NCBI GenBank assembly: GCA_034401795.1
Contig: CM067369.1
Location: 87,198,506 to 87,262,505 of the forward strand
From: Chaetoderma sp. LZ-2023a
Taxonomy: Eukaryota; Mollusca; Caudofoveata; Chaetodermatida; Chaetodermatidae
Length of the DNA stretch: 64,000 bases
Reading direction: 5' to 3'
Shown here: piece by piece, positions 33,804-47,059 of the stretch
Layout: every line of letters starts with the position of its first letter
Numbering within the stretch: the first letter of the stretch is position 1
Position numbers and translations under genes: made by a program
Notes under the pieces: model-generated
What the model was told of the DNA's origin: nothing
The model's database searches: none
Seen by the model: the letters and a program-made list of their open reading frames with translations, nothing else

Positions 33804-33975
33804 CCGACACACGCCCATCGAATAGCAACCAACACTTGAATCTACATACGGTTTGGACAAGAACACGCGCCCATCGAATATTAATAAACACTTGAATCTA
33901 CATACAGGTTCGACAAGAACACGCGCCCATCGAATAGCAATCAACATTTGAACATACATATCGTTTGAACAATAA
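33804..33975. repeat. 56-bp tandem repeat, about three units
   Basis: Each unit contains CGCCCATCGAATA, AACACTTGAATCTACATAC and GACAAGAACACG. A looser related stretch precedes it from about 33,760. Confidence 0.85.
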
Positions 33976-34404
33976 GTATCTCGGACAGCGTACATAGCGA
34001 ACATTACTTAGATGCCAACTAATCAATACTTTAAGTGGGCTTTGTGTATAAACTCAAACACTAATGGCTTACCTGTGTATTCATTATTCATATAGATTTA
34101 TTATCAAAAGTTACCGTACCGTCAGTTTACATGTACAATCCTGTACTAATTAATGATCAGCTTATTTCACAACCAACTGCTTAATTAAGACTTGTATTAA
34201 TTTGAGTATTCGCATCATCGTATGCCAATACACGCTTGATCATACGTGACTTAACAGACGACGTGACGTCACTATAATATATTTAAGTGACACGAACTTA
34301 ATGGGGGTGGGTGGGTGGGCGTGGGGGTGTTCGTGGTTCGTCTGGTCGGTTATTCAGCTAGGTACTGGTTAGGATATAGTGGTAGGTTATTATCAATAAT
34401 CAGA

Positions 34405-34410
34405 AATGGT

Positions 34411-34457
<47 letters not shown>
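34405..34457. repeat. (AAT)n microsatellite
   Basis: About seventeen AAT/ATA units. Confidence 0.95.
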
Positions 34458-35773
34458 CCATAGTTAGGTCAGGCGGTTGTGTTTGGCAATCCAGTTATTA
34501 GTCGTCGGGTATTCACCATTTAGGAACATAGGTTAGGATTATAATTGTTAATAACATATGCGTAAGTTCAATCAGTATTAACGTGCTACGTTGTTTATCT
34601 TAAAGCTAGATTATCGAGCTCGGTTCACCAGGGTCAAACGTTCCCCAGGGTATGAAGCATACATGAGTATGGCAGAGTCCACTAGTACTGCGGCCATGTT
34701 TAATTGCTGTTGATCATATTTAATAGTATAGTATGTAGACATATTCAAACCAAACGAGCAACCGAGGATAAGACTCTATACTTACAATGACAGACCACAT
34801 GCCTTGCATAGATACTTACAAATTCTGACCACCTTGCCGAGCATCAAGAAGTTTTATAGGATCTGTCATTATGGGTCACAAGATGGTGGGTCCTTAAGAC
34901 ATTGTGTCTGTCTAGCACCTGCCTTAAGAAAACACAGTAACACCTGTTTATAATGGGTACTGTCTGGGCCAACAAAATGTGATCACTAAAGAGAGGTGAT
35001 CGCTTGATAAAGTCATTCGATATGTTATATTGCATTTGCTGCCAAATGATGTTTCCTCATTTATCCCTTGTCTTATTACTACCTGCCTTAAAGAACCATC
35101 ATTGCTTGGTTCCAAAAGCGAATGTTTGCTATGTGGACTGTTGCCGTGGCAACGATTTCACGCTATTGCATATGGCCGATGTGGATAAATATACAGTATG
35201 TATGATGGTCGCGAATAAAGCACGCAATTATTACGAACTGAATGAAGTTGTAAAGATAACATGCCTGAATAGAGTTTGTCAAAGGTGTCTGTGAAATATA
35301 ATCATCTTCCTGTTCTTGTACATAACAAAGAAGACGCCATGATAGTCTCATGAGAGATAATGTAGTGATGTTTGTGCAGGAAGTATGCTATGTTGTCAAG
35401 GACGTAGAATAGTTGGTTGGAATAATTACAGCCAGGGGCAGATGTTAGCGTGCGGATGCACCCCACCCCACCCCAGCTAGTGAGTGTGGACGGTCTGAGA
35501 AGAGGATGCCCTCTCATTTTGGTTTGGTCTAACTTAGAAAACATAAAGGTCTCTTTCAGATTCAATCAACACTTAAGCTAGATTCAATCAACACTTAAGC
35601 TATATAAGAATGATCCAATTGTTCAACAACTATCCATGATGTTAGTAAATAAATAAATAAAATCGTTTATCTAACACTGTTAGTTCAAATTAAGCAGTTG
35701 ACAATAGACATTCATTGTAAAGTATCTCTATTCCCCAAGGCAAGGGAGGTAACCACAAATCAACATATACATG
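34458..35773. other. No gene recognised; 22-bp direct duplication at about 35,560
   Basis: Short ORFs only. GATTCAATCAACACTTAAGC occurs twice in tandem near 35,560-35,603. The plus-strand reading at 35,004-35,294 has a Cys-rich piece (VCYVDCCRGN) that vaguely recalls the end of Ly6-type domains but is too short to call. Confidence 0.5.
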
Positions 35774-36417
35774 CATGGCCGTATTTAGATATGTGGGGGC
35801 CCTGGGGAAAAGAATGAACGAGGGGGTCTGGGGGACCTCCCCCCGAAAATATTTTACATCTAGGTGCTCTTAGCTGGTCAGAGTCTACTTTTAGGGTGAA
35901 TTATGGCGCTTTCTTTCGTTGTAAAATTATTTAATTTTGCAAATTTTCGTAATTAACATTGTTGCCGAACACCAAACAACCAGATTTTAACGATTTTGGT
36001 GAATACCTCTATGATACAGTTGAGAGGAGGGGCCAGGGGTGGCAATGGAAACATGGCTCAAAGGCCAGGATCACAGTGATCTGACAAAGAATATAAACTA
36101 TGCGGATATTGCGCAAATTACGCCACTGGCTGTAGTTAAGCACACGACTAGTAGACACGCTGGTACCGACTGCATTGCTGATATTGAACTGTTAATTTAT
36201 ACTAGCCATAGAATTGGGGCCCCCACAAATATTAGAATAGAATTATAATGCATGATTAAGAGTTCTAAACTAATAAAGTTTGCTTTAAATGTCCTATAAC
36301 TTCCAAAAAAGTGCATAATTTTTTTCCATTTTTAAATTGTGTGGGCCCCTTGCTTGTGGGGGCCTCGGGGTTTTTGCACCGCTTGCCCCCCCCCCCCCCC
36401 CCCTAAATACGGCCCTG
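35774..36417. mobile_element. hAT-type non-autonomous DNA transposon with target-site duplication
   Basis: The left end CATGGCCGTATTTAG and right end CTAAATACGGCCCTG form short terminal inverted repeats of the CAGGGCCG type common in hAT elements. The flanks are TATACATG (35,766-35,773) and TATACGTG (36,418-36,425), an 8-bp duplication with one difference, as hAT makes. The 644-bp interior has no transposase. It has GGGGGCCC-rich ends facing each other and a poly-C run near 36,386. Confidence 0.85.
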
Positions 36418-36544
36418 TATACGTGTTAGCAAGTACTAGGCTCAGCAGGGTGTAACCATGAGAGTGACGCGGGGAGCACCCATTTGCACCACAGCCCTTC
36501 CACAAAGCAGACCTAAAAGTCTTAAAACAAATATCATTGAAATA

Positions 36545-36740
36545 TTGACCATTTTGAGGAGACTTAATTGAGCTACAACAGTCGAGTCATACAAGAACAA
36601 ACTAGATATCTACTTCTATGAAAGAACTTTAGATTGAGCCGCAGAAAAACGGGAATTTGGCTCCAGGATTGGCTCCATGTTGTGATCTAGGTGGGCTTAT
36701 CGTTGAGCCGCAATCAACTCGGCCTGGAGAGATGCCGTTG
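36545..36740 (+). mobile_element. LINE 3' end fragment (CR1-like)
   Basis: The plus-strand reading VESYKNKLDIYFYERTLD resembles the C-terminal end of CR1-like ORF2 proteins (a V-x-S-F-K-N-x-L-D block), followed by the AT-poor tail typical of such ends. Too short for a firm assignment. Confidence 0.4.
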
Positions 36741-37315
36741 GTCGAGTGGAGTGTTGACGCTACTTGCTTGCTGCTTCTATCTGCTGTGTACTTATATCTG
36801 CTTGTGACAATTCTGCCGAGGATGCAATGACGAAGCCGCCGAGGATGCCATGACGATGACGTTGGTGCATCGTGGTGGAAACATGAAAACTGGACACGGA
36901 GGTCGTGATTGACGTTGCTTTGCTTTTGATGTAGATGCTGTCGCTCTGCTTTACTCTCCTATCGTCCAGTGCTGATCAACATAAGCATGAAAGGATGTTT
37001 TAGTGACTTGGCGACGTGACTATTAGGCCCATTTAACTCCCAAATAGCGCCACGTGCATTCAACTTATTATTTTTAATAGCAACAGGTTATAATTCTAAG
37101 TTAAATTTGGATATTTGGTTTACAAAACTTAATTTTCCCCCGTTTATTATTTATTTAATCACAGGCCATTATTTTAATTTGTTTCTTCTTAGTTGATAGT
37201 ATTATCATTCAGTTTCGTCATAATATTTTTTATTAAAAATTTTCTTTATTCCCGTTTTGAGATTTTATTTTACAGCCTGTCCTCCACCCCCTTCCCGCCT
37301 CCATGAGATACAAAG

Positions 37316-37413
<98 letters not shown>

Positions 37414-38104
37414 ATAACATTTAATGGGAAATTCTATAGATTTTAGAGCCCAGTAAACATAATAGTCATATGGTTTAAAAACTTTGAAAACATATTTCAA
37501 AATATTATTCAATTTTGATAGAAAATAACTAATTTGCCAAAAGGAGTAAGCGTATTGCATGTCTATCATATTTGACTGTCACCATAATTTATTGAGCGCA
37601 CAGGTGCCTAATAGCACTTACGTCAATAATCCATAATTGTGCGTCTATTGCTTTTGCCAACTAGAGCTGGCCGATTTCCCGATAATATCGGGAATGTCGC
37701 GATATTATCGTTATCGTTATTGGCATCATCTGATTTCCGAATGTCGTCAATAGTTATGAATAAAATCAATATAAAGGCGATTTGACTAATCTGTCATATT
37801 TATTGCAATACAGTAATACAGTAACCGGAGTCAATTCAAATTTATTTAATCTTACTCTATGATTGAAGGAAATTTCAAGTAACCAGGTGGGAAGGGTCAA
37901 GCCAGAAATGACTTAAGTGCCCTAGAGAAAGAATGAGATTGAACTTGACAAAGAGTCCTTTTCAAAGAGGACCATCAAGTCCTGACCGACTCACATTCGC
38001 ATAACCGCCACCCCCACCCCGCCCCCACCCCTTTCTCCAGCAAGGGGAAAAACTATCGAATATGAAATCTCACCTGAAACACAAATGTGACGAGTGGGTT
38101 AACA
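36741..38104. other. No gene; (TA)n microsatellite at 37,316-37,409
   Basis: Contains a TA run of about 45 units. Near 37,666-37,720 a GAGCTGGCCGATTTCCCGAT start and TATCG-rich stretch resemble one end of a DNA element, but no opposite end was found. The rest is plain AT-rich sequence. Confidence 0.55.
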
Positions 38105-39608
38105 TCACTTCGCACACAATGGCCTGGGAATGAGCATGAATATATAAAATGAATGGACATGATATATAAACAGAATACAATAATCAGTCAAACATGGATT
38201 ACCTCTTGATAATTGGATATCAGACGCACCGGTGCAACCATCACCATGGCCCACGTGGCTTGTATGGTTGTCCTCTCGCTGACCACGCCTGTAATCTCTC
38301 TCATAAAGCAATGAAGCTCCTAATTGGAGAAAGAACAGTGTGGTCTAAATATCTTGGGATTAACTGCTAAGGCGAGTGGATTGGCTGAATCCGACATATC
38401 CCTCATGTAGTAGTCCATGAATGAGGACTCACACTGCCATTGTGCAACTGCCATGGCGTCCTCCAAAGATACAGCATTATAAAGGGCTGTAGAGGTGGCG
38501 GCTAGTCCTCTAACATCATGGGCCCTGGCATATTGCACCTGGTACCCGGTCATGATTTCGTGGGTAGTCTGAATGCATTCGACTACCCAACGCGATATAG
38601 TGTCCATGGATGCTGCGCTATAAGGCTTTTTATGGCAGATCCACAGATGCTTATCATATGACCGTAACGAGTCCGTTCGCTTTTTGTATTTAGTCAAAGC
38701 ATGGATCTGGCACCATGCACTGGCATCATGATCATACCGAGTTAACTTTGGCAGAAAGATCAGTTTGCCGGGATATTTCAAAGACTGAGTCTTTGAAAGG
38801 AATTATGCTCTTGGGAGCAATCGTAGACATTCTCCAGAGACAAAAAAATTGTCCCTGTCTGCCGAAAGTGCATGGATCCCACTACGCCTTTTGGCTGAGG
38901 AAGCTGCCGGTAGAAAAACTGCCTTCAGAGTCAACAGCTTTAGGCTAACCGAACCCAACAGTTCGAATGGATGCTTGGATAGCACATTAAGCACCAAAGA
39001 TAGACTCCAGTCTGGTATGACTAGGGGTTGTCTCAGTCAGAGATTGCTCATTCCCTTCCCCATCACGTTTAACTGGTCCACCCCTGGCCTATCCCTGTTG
39101 GTTAGACAAGGGATAACAGATGCCAAAGCTGGATTGTATCAAACAACCATGACGGGAGCTAAGCCACTATGGAGAAAGTCTGCTATTTGCTGAACAGATG
39201 TTTGAAAAGGATTGAACCGCTTTCTTTTACACCATACTCCAAAGTTGTTAACCATGTTATACGACTTGATGGTTGACTTCCTTCTCGCAGCTGCGATGAA
39301 ATACGCAGCCTGTTGAGAAAAGCCCTCCGAAGTGGAACATTGCTTGATGACATCCATGCAGTCGATTTGAACATTTCGGACCGCTGGTGTAGGAAGCAGC
39401 CCTTGGCCTGAGAAATTATGTTCAGAATCTTGGGCAGATGCACTGGATTGTCCACCAATAGCTCCAGAAGCTCCATCAACCACGCCCTGCTGGGACAAAA
39501 GGACGCTATCAGCATGACCAGGCATGGTTCTTCTAGGATCTTGATCAGCACATTTGGGAGAAGGATAGCGGGTGGGTACGCACATAGGTGCACCCCCTTC
39601 CAGCCCAT
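38105..39608 (-). pseudogene. Tyrosine recombinase region of the DIRS-like fossil
   Basis: An N-terminal SAM-like part (AAARRKSTIKSYNMVNNFGV near 39,240-39,310) and a C-terminal catalytic part with AHDVRGLAATSTALYN near 38,475-38,530, the H-x-x-R box of tyrosine recombinases, then a MDYYMRDM block near the expected nucleophile Tyr. This enzyme replaces the integrase in DIRS elements. It is broken. Confidence 0.8.
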
Positions 39609-39624
39609 CGCTAGAGCATCTGTA

Positions 39625-41345
39625 TCAACGGCGTTTGGATCTGGAATCGGCGAGATATGTCATGATTCGAGCATTTTCCTTTGTGGGGAACAAGTCCACG
39701 TTGGGTTTGCCCCAATTCTCAAAGATCCGTTGTAGAATCGGCAGTTTGAGATACCATTTTGTTGGTAGAATCCTCTGCCTGCGAGACAAAGCATCCGCCA
39801 GAATATTCAATTAGCCATGAATGTGAGCTGCTTTCAAAACAACATTAATTCCTGCACCATTGAATCAAGTTCCACACTTTTATGCACGGTGTTGGAGACT
39901 TGGTCCCGTCTTGGCGATTTATGCATGATACTGCTGTCGAGTTGTCCGACCACATTGCCCCTGACTTCTGGAGGAAATCTCCCCAGTGCCGGTTCTTCTG
40001 CCATCATCTTTAACAGATAGATATGCATCTGACTCTGTTGAAGAGTCAATGTGCCCGAGACCTGGTGTTCTCCCAGGCAGGCCCCGACCCCTCCACCGAT
40101 GCATCCGTGTAAACGAAGCGAAACTCTGACAAGGAGATTCTGATGCTTCTTCCACCATGCTAGATGCGAAATAATTGGATCCAAGACCGATATTTGGATA
40201 GACATCAGATATAACTGGATAGGTCTTCTCATGATAGAAGCGTACTGGATAACCTGCTCCATAGAGACCATCATGCCCAGCATCTGCATAAACCTCCTCG
40301 CCTGAATGTGGTTTCCCACTCGATTGCTCTTGAGAATGGCTTTCAGAGACTCCAATCTGGAGTCTGGTGGGTATACCATGCCTTTCTCTAGATCGAATCG
40401 CATCCACAAATAGACGAAATGCTGAGCTGATGTCAACTCGGAATATTCCTTGTTGACTAATCATTCTAGCTCTGAAAGCAATTTCAGAGTCAGAAAAGTA
40501 TCCATCTCTAATTTGGCTGGCATGTCCACCTTGATAAGCCAGTTGTCTGTGAAGGTGTGAAGCGCCACGTTCTCTTTCCTGAGAAACGCTGTCACAGCTA
40601 GGACCACTCTCGTATCGACCCTCTGGGCTGTCGATGGGCCAAATGGAAGTACAACAAACTCCCAGACGTGATTCTGAAATGCGACTCGTAGATACCAGTG
40701 AAAGCTTTCCCTCATCGGAATGTGGAATTATGCATCTTCCAGATCAATCGACACACCCCACATTCATTTCCTTTACTTTCCTTTTCCTTAACCCAGCCAT
40801 TACTGACCTCGTTGTTTCCAATTGGAAATGAGGTGTATGGATGAACCAATTCAATGGTCTGAGATCGGTTATGGGTCTCCACCACCATACCCAACCCACC
40901 CCTCCCCCTGTGCTTATGGGATTCCAGACAGGTGCCAATGACAGGTTTTGTTGTGGGAAATCCCACCATTCTGAAATGTAACCCCAGGATATCTATGCCA
41001 GCAATCCACTGTCTAACGTCACAGCTTGTCAGGCCATGGCGAGCTGTATGATCCTTCCACCCAGGATACGCGCATTGACGCCCACAGGTTTTGGTTGGCT
41101 CGCGGTCTGCTCCCCACACACCCCTTGACAAAGGGGAGATAGACCCACTTAGGCCTAGGCCTGTAAGATCTGACTGGCACCGCTGTTCCTGTCGCACAGG
41201 TGTGGTCCAGGTGGATATGAAGGGAGCTATCATGCCGTGAGGTATGCTTTGTTCCCTTATTTCCACCCTTGGAGGCCCTCCCCACACCCCTCCCGCCTCT
41301 AGGGCGTTCAGGGCCGCCACTAGGGAATAGTGGGGGGGGCCTCAT
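39625..41345 (-). pseudogene. Reverse transcriptase-RNase H region of the DIRS-like fossil
   Basis: RT-type block FVVLPFGPSTAQRV near 40,630-40,670 and the DIRS-style catalytic neighbourhood TFTDNWLIKVD near 40,530-40,560. The RNase H end is marked by MNILADALSRR and NVDLFPTKENARI at 39,625-39,810, a signature of DIRS-type elements. It is broken. Confidence 0.75.
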
Positions 41346-41417
41346 TATTCATCCTGTCCTTCTTTGCCTTATGATGCAAGGAAGGTCCAGTGCTCACACA
41401 AGAAGAAAACGTAGCTT

Positions 41418-43310
41418 TCACCTTGCTCCTCTTCTTGTGCTTATCTGATGACTGTCCCACTGACAGTACGACGCAGGTCCATGAGCAGGCGCTTGGTGCA
41501 CTAGCTTTAGCTGCATATTAACTGCCATCCGATTTTGTGCAGTGCTGGCAAAGTCCTCTAAGCTGGCCCGAGCTTGGCCACAAAAGATACTGGGCCCATT
41601 CAGGGGGGTTCCAAGCAACCTGTCCCTGACTGCCACAGTCGCACACACATGGTCAATAGCCATCTACCTCCTTGACCTATTCCCTCTTGCTTACAACCGG
41701 ACAAGTGCGTCCATTGACAGCACCAGGCCGGCAATGACACACACTATCACCACTGGCGGCACCGGGCAGCCTGCCCCTGGTTCGACCCATACTGACTGAA
41801 GCAGGCAATAAAAGTGGTTGACGGCATTCATAGCCACCCTCACACCATCATCACAAAGTGACAGGACTTCCTCCGTAGAGGACTGGCTCCTACCCACATG
41901 CAATTGTGCGGGACCACCTGCCCCAGAGCTCGGAACATCCAGCACCCAACAATCATCATCTGTGACCGTGGGGACGGGGCCATAACTGCCATATTCCACC
42001 TTTGGAATACGACATCTTGCCTGCACCTCCCTAGAGGCCACAGGGAGTTAGCCCTTATTCGAGAGTTGCTTAGCATAGATTGCATCCAGTAACTCTCTAA
42101 ACTTCTGCCAATGGACGGGGTGTATCCTCCACAGAGGCGGTTGCTACCACAGACAGATCTACCCTGACTAGCCATGCCAAGGCATCGACCCAGTTCGTCT
42201 GTGAAGTGGACACACATGTGAACACATGGCCCATTGATATATTCACAGGCCTACCAACAATGGCCTCGCGGCAAGGAGCCACTGTTGGAAAACAATGGCC
42301 ACTGGTACCGTATGGTACTGCCGCCACCCCATGGACCAATCCAGTCCACTGAAAACCGTGCAGACCCGTGATGCTTGCAGAACCGGGGTCAGGCACGGGC
42401 ACCATTGGGACCCCATGTCTAACCACTGGTTCAGGCGTGATTGGTCTGTTTCAAGGATGGACAGCAGCACCTGCCACCATGGCTGTTGGCAAGCCAACGT
42501 GTGCCCGGTACCAATGCCGCCTCAAGGACGGTTGGAGTGCCTATCATGGCTTGCACCAAGATGGGCAGACGGAGGCCGGCCCTTTTAGGGACAGAACCAA
42601 CCTCCATAAACCTCTCCTGCGTCTTTATAGGCTGCCACAATCTCTTCTCCATGCTTTCCTCATCCTTCGACCTCGAAGGTCATATGTTGGATGTGGAAAC
42701 ACAGGAACCATCATAGTGAATGGTACCTGTGCTGGATGGACCAGCAATCGCTAATGGGCCGCTCAGAGGCAGTTGCGGAAAAGCAGTACCCAATGGGCCA
42801 GAGCCCAAAGGGACTGCCAGGGGACCATATGAGATGGTACCCCTGATAGCCAGACCCAGACCCTGTCCTAGAACAGGGCCCATCCCAGACACGGGAAGAG
42901 ACTGTGACCCAGTCTTCAGGATGAGCGCTGATACCACTGTGGGAATGACGCCATACAAGAAACCTTGCATAGCAGGCCCAAACCACACAGGGGGTACCGA
43001 CACCTCTCCCTCCAGCCGAGGACGGGACCAAACCAACCTGAGCCAAAACAGGTGGTTCGCGATTTAATTTTGTACTGGCTGACACCGCGTCAGACCTAGC
43101 CACATCACTTTGGATAAAAGAGATAAAGAATTCCTCTGACCACGCTGAACATATCGAACACCTATTTTCAATGTTACACTTAGTGCACATAAAACAACCA
43201 TGGTCCTTGAACATCAGATTCACCAGTCTATGACATTCAACACAAGATGGCGGGGCGGGGCAGGCCGGGATGCGAGGTAAATGTAATGGTACAATATGCA
43301 AGTCAGTCAA
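41418..43310 (-). pseudogene. ORF1 (gag-like) region of the DIRS-like fossil
   Basis: The N-terminal part has a Cys-rich block (CVECHRL, then CFMCTKCNIENRCSICSAW near 43,150-43,250) of the kind found at the start of DIRS ORF1 proteins. The rest is a Pro/Ser/Gly-rich tail of low complexity. It is broken. Confidence 0.6.
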
Positions 43311-45118
43311 GAATAAACAGGGGAGGCAGACAAATTATTTTCAAAATAATTGATAACAAAATAAATTGATAGCCCACCAGCATCCATAATCACGAAAACG
43401 CACCACAAAGATCGCTATAACAGGCGAAAGAGCGTTGCCGCCGAAAATACACCCATAAATTGATCCTCAAGGATGCATAAACATAGGAACCAGAAAACGT
43501 GTGGATTAACCATTAAACATTAAAAAAATTAACTCCGAAACGAATGAAAAAAACAGCTAACCTGGTCCAAAAAGACACGTGATAAAACTGATAATTAAAC
43601 GAATTTAACCAAACTGCTGTAAATCACGGTAGAGACGCAGTGTCACAACATCTAAACAAGAATTTTCTATAACCGTTCCAAACAACAGAATGGACAAAAC
43701 GCAAAGAACTTGACTAATAAATTCATTAATAAATTGCAGCCAACAAGAACGCAGCGATAACGAAAGATGCGATAACGAAAGATGCGCGGCGCGACTACAG
43801 AAAGATTTTAAAGTAAATGGAACATTGATACCAACGGAAATTGGAGACACTAAGTCTCCACTACAACTAGATATATTACGGATTAATACAAGCTGAGAAT
43901 CCAGCACATATTCCATAATAATCCAATGAGTAGGCGAATAAAGTATCCAAGGGCACTATGCTATCACAAAAATATCACAGTGAAACTTTGCATTTTTAGC
44001 TACGTAAACAAGAGTGAGAATTCATGGTAAAGGGTACTCGGTTGTTGGGGTGGGTGCCTGGTCTAGGAATCGGTGGAGCTGTAAAAGTCTTGGATACTGC
44101 TGCCAATCCTCGACTAAAACCTCTTCTCTTTCGATGGTCCACGTGGTCTTTGGTATAGCCATTTCGAAAAGACCATGTTGGCAAAAGCACGTGACTTAAG
44201 CCGCCCCAGTTAATGGTTAATGGGGGTGGGTGATGTGGGTGGGTTGGGGGGGGGGGGGGGGGGTTCGGCCGCGGGCGAGTTTGAGGCATTGTATTGTTCT
44301 AATGGATTTGGGACTTAATTATAAAACAAATATATTTTGCGTACATTACGTATGCAACAGACCGTGACAAAACCGACCCCAGCCATTACAGCCAGTCACA
44401 GGATCCACTATTGCAGTCAATACTATCAATGCGCACTGGCGATTCCGAAGCGACGTAAATATTTGAAAGCATGGTCAGTTTAGAGCGACGACCGTCGATC
44501 AGAGGCGATCAGTCGCTTGCTTGTCGTGTCGCCCTCGGTTTCTGCCGCACATCTGAGCGGTTTTACAAATCGCGTCGTGTCGTCATCGCGTCAACATAAT
44601 TTGCCGTCACCTTTAGACACACCCATTTAAGAATACACTCTATGGATGATTTGTCAGAATGTTTGTCACACAGATACAAGCATACCTACGCCATTAATTA
44701 TTTTGTCACCTAATTAGACTAGAAGCTGTTGCTGCCTAAGGCAATTAAGTCTGGTTCGTATCCATAGCAATTTCTTTTGCCTACTTTCATTTAGCTCCCC
44801 CCCCCCTCCTCCCCCCTCTTCCAGGTACGTATGCTGTGTGCTGTAGACCTGTGCTGTATACGTTGCCAACATCAGACGTGAAACATGTTCAAAACTGCTC
44901 AGCCAGTTTTCAGTTTCAGTTTTCTTTATTCACCCAGGCCATTTACACAGCATAGTGGGTAAGCATGTCCTGCATGACGGCTCGTGCAGGTGCTTTGCTG
45001 ACCCACTCATCTATGAGAATATATTTCACGGCGGATCTCAATTACGTTTATGTCACAGGCCTAGCTAATTGTACACACATGTATTAGCTAACGATATTGG
45101 CAGCTCATGAATTCCAGC
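43311..45118. other. No gene recognised; retroposon tail and palindrome fragment
   Basis: A 15-base tandem (GATAACGAAAGATGC twice near 43,756-43,784), a poly-G run near 44,246, a family 1 half palindrome at 44,683-44,755 (AAGCTGTTGCTGCCTAAGGC) and a GTTTTCTTTATTCAC retroposon tail at 44,905-44,930. The minus ORF 43,996-44,289 is Pro-rich by virtue of the poly-G and is not convincing. Confidence 0.5.
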
Positions 45119-46307
45119 GTGGCGGAATTACAAAGATGGCGTGGAACTGCCACTTTTGGAACCTTTGCTGGCTCCACGATGAGCAGAAAGCATATAATTT
45201 TTTGAGAATATTATGCGTCTATGCCTCTTTAACAGTATAGTGTGTTAAGTAATCGTCCTAGTTTTAGATGTTCTTGCAATATTTCTGCTAAACATCGCGT
45301 GACGGAATTACATACGAGTAACCTGCAATTCTACCATAGTGTAAATAACATTGATTTCCTGCAAACCTGCCATGTTTCCCGGAACACTTGATATTTAAGT
45401 GGGCAGATGTATGATTTAGCAAACAAAATAAAATCTTTTGGTCAAAGGAAAGCATAAAACTAGAGAAAATTCGAAACATTCACGTGACGGAATTACATTT
45501 TTAGAGTGTGACGGGATTACTACTGCATGTAATTCCGTCACATTATCAAGCACAGTAATACCATTTAGCAAGAACACTTTTAAGAACATCTACAACAGCA
45601 CATCATTTACCACACAAACCACTGAAGAGGCCATGAATCATTCTAGCCCCAGTATCTTTAAAATGACATGTTTACTACTAGCAGCACCACTAATTCCAAC
45701 ACCCAAAATAAGTTCTGAGATGATACATCGGCGCTGAGAATTTTATTTGGACACGAATGACCCTGAACTATTAGTATAACAGTCCATATGCCCATGTTTG
45801 GTCAGAATAAACTGTATTCAATATAAATGCGATTCCAAGCATAGAGCAAAACAAAGATTGAACGTTAATGTCCCACTGTCATCGGCATTACTGCTATAAT
45901 TGTCGGTAAAGAGAAATTATTATTTTACGACTTCCTATCTCATCAGGAGTTACATTTCATTACCAATACCAAGTTTCCGTGGTCACAATCTTATAACAGC
46001 CATTAATAAAAGTCCAATCTATGCATGAGAATAATGCAACAATGTCATAAAGATCCAATATGAACAATAAAATACAATTTGAAAAATAGAATCCATTAAA
46101 AATTAAAATCCATTTTAAACAATAAAGTCCATTTTGAACAATTAAACACACGAACATAATAACATTCTCAATATGTCATACCCAAAATGTTTAACTAATC
46201 TATTTAAGATAGGTATATGTGTATACCTAAATCCTCAATACTATTCATGACTAGAACTGATTTAGCCCTTTGAATCCGAAATAACAAATGGCACAATATT
46301 TTACTAT

Positions 46308-46425
46308 TCAGCAAATACTCTTGAATATTTTGAAAGTAATTTGACAAGGGCGGTTGCTGCCTATGGCAGGGACAGTTTCTAATCAGATTAGTTTCAAAAT
46401 ATGCAACAGTATACCTATTAAAACC
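46308..46425. repeat. Family 1 palindrome fragment inside the transposon
   Basis: CTTGAATATTTTGAAAGTAA ... GATTAGTTTCAAAATATGCA around a GGTTGCTGCCTATGGCAGG centre. Arms have diverged but still pair. It sits between the left motif cluster and the transposase, and near-copies at 48,792 and 49,320 lie on the other side. Confidence 0.65.
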
Positions 46426-46474
46426 TAGATTCTTTGACTTCAGTGTTCAAAGGGTTAATGATGCCATATGATTA

Positions 46475-47059
46475 TCATGGGAGACAGTCATAGCATGAGA
46501 AAATCTCATCGTCATCAATAATCCAGTAATGTTCAGCACATGTTTGGTGAAACCAGACATTACAAATACAGCAGCGAACCCAGTCGTCGGTTGGTTGAGG
46601 ATCGTTGCCATCACCATAAGACCAGTTACACCTAGGACACGTATCTTTCTTGGCGGATGATTTCTGACCTGTGCCAGACTTGTTAGTTGTACTTTTACGT
46701 GCAGGTTTAGTTGGTGGTACGACACTGCTTGGTACATCATTAACTGAGGTGTTGACGGGTGTCTTAAGTATGTTACGTTTGGTTTGACCAGACTGCGGTA
46801 TAGGAACCGTGGTTGTATGCGTTGCTGTAGATGTCATATCTTGATCTGCTGAGGCTGAGGCCTGGGTATCACGAGTGGGTATTTGTGCAATGGTAGTAAC
46901 CGGAGTCATATACACAATTGGTCGTGTCTTCGTTTCTAATGCAGTCGTGTAAAAACGTGTGAAGATCTCCTTGCTACCGGGCTGTATGAAGTGGGAAGTG
47001 ATTGTCCCAGGGAACCCTTTCAAACCTTCCCACAGATGTTCTGTTGAAAGCGTGTCACA
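46475..47059 (-). CDS. PHD-finger C-terminal region, same frame as the transposase after one TAG
   Basis: This reading continues the transposase frame directly after the TAG at 47,060-47,062. The next codons (CDTLSTEHLWEGLKGFPG) already look like protein. It has a Thr/Ser/Pro-rich linker, then a PHD finger at the C-terminus: CPRC, RCCIC, WFHQTC, FSCYDC, in the C4HC3 pattern. PHD fingers bind histone tails, so it could guide integration to chromatin marks. Either one protein of about 730 residues was cut by a single nonsense mutation, the stop is read through, or a separate short exon exists. A Met at 47,023 could also start it alone. Confidence 0.6.
   Translation of the reverse strand, partial: CDTLSTEHLWEGLKGFPGTITSHFIQPGSKEIFTRFYTTALETKTRPIVYMTPVTTIAQIPTRDTQASASADQDMTSTATHTTTVPIPQSGQTKRNILKTPVNTSVNDVPSSVVPPTKPARKSTTNKSGTGQKSSAKKDTCPRCNWSYGDGNDPQPTDDWVRCCICNVWFHQTCAEHYWIIDDDEIFSCYDCLP

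Larger units (their letters stand above)
38105..43310 (-). mobile_element. DIRS-like tyrosine-recombinase retrotransposon fossil
   Basis: Minus-strand element. Read right to left it shows an ORF1 (gag-like) with a Cys-rich head, a reverse transcriptase-RNase H region and a tyrosine recombinase, the DIRS order. There is no DDE integrase or aspartic protease. It is broken at many places across its length and is probably moderately old. The special terminal repeats of DIRS elements could not be delimited by eye, so the outer ends are approximate. Confidence 0.82.

Noticed and set aside
35600-35660. Minus-strand IVVEQ-like reading considered as an upstream galactosyltransferase exon
   Set aside because: The neighbouring sequence is AT-rich, has no other family block and lacks splice signals.
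43996-44289. Pro-rich minus ORF with GYTKDHVDHRKRRGFSRG
   Set aside because: The Pro-rich half is from a poly-G run; the remaining part matched nothing I know and lacks splice or start support.
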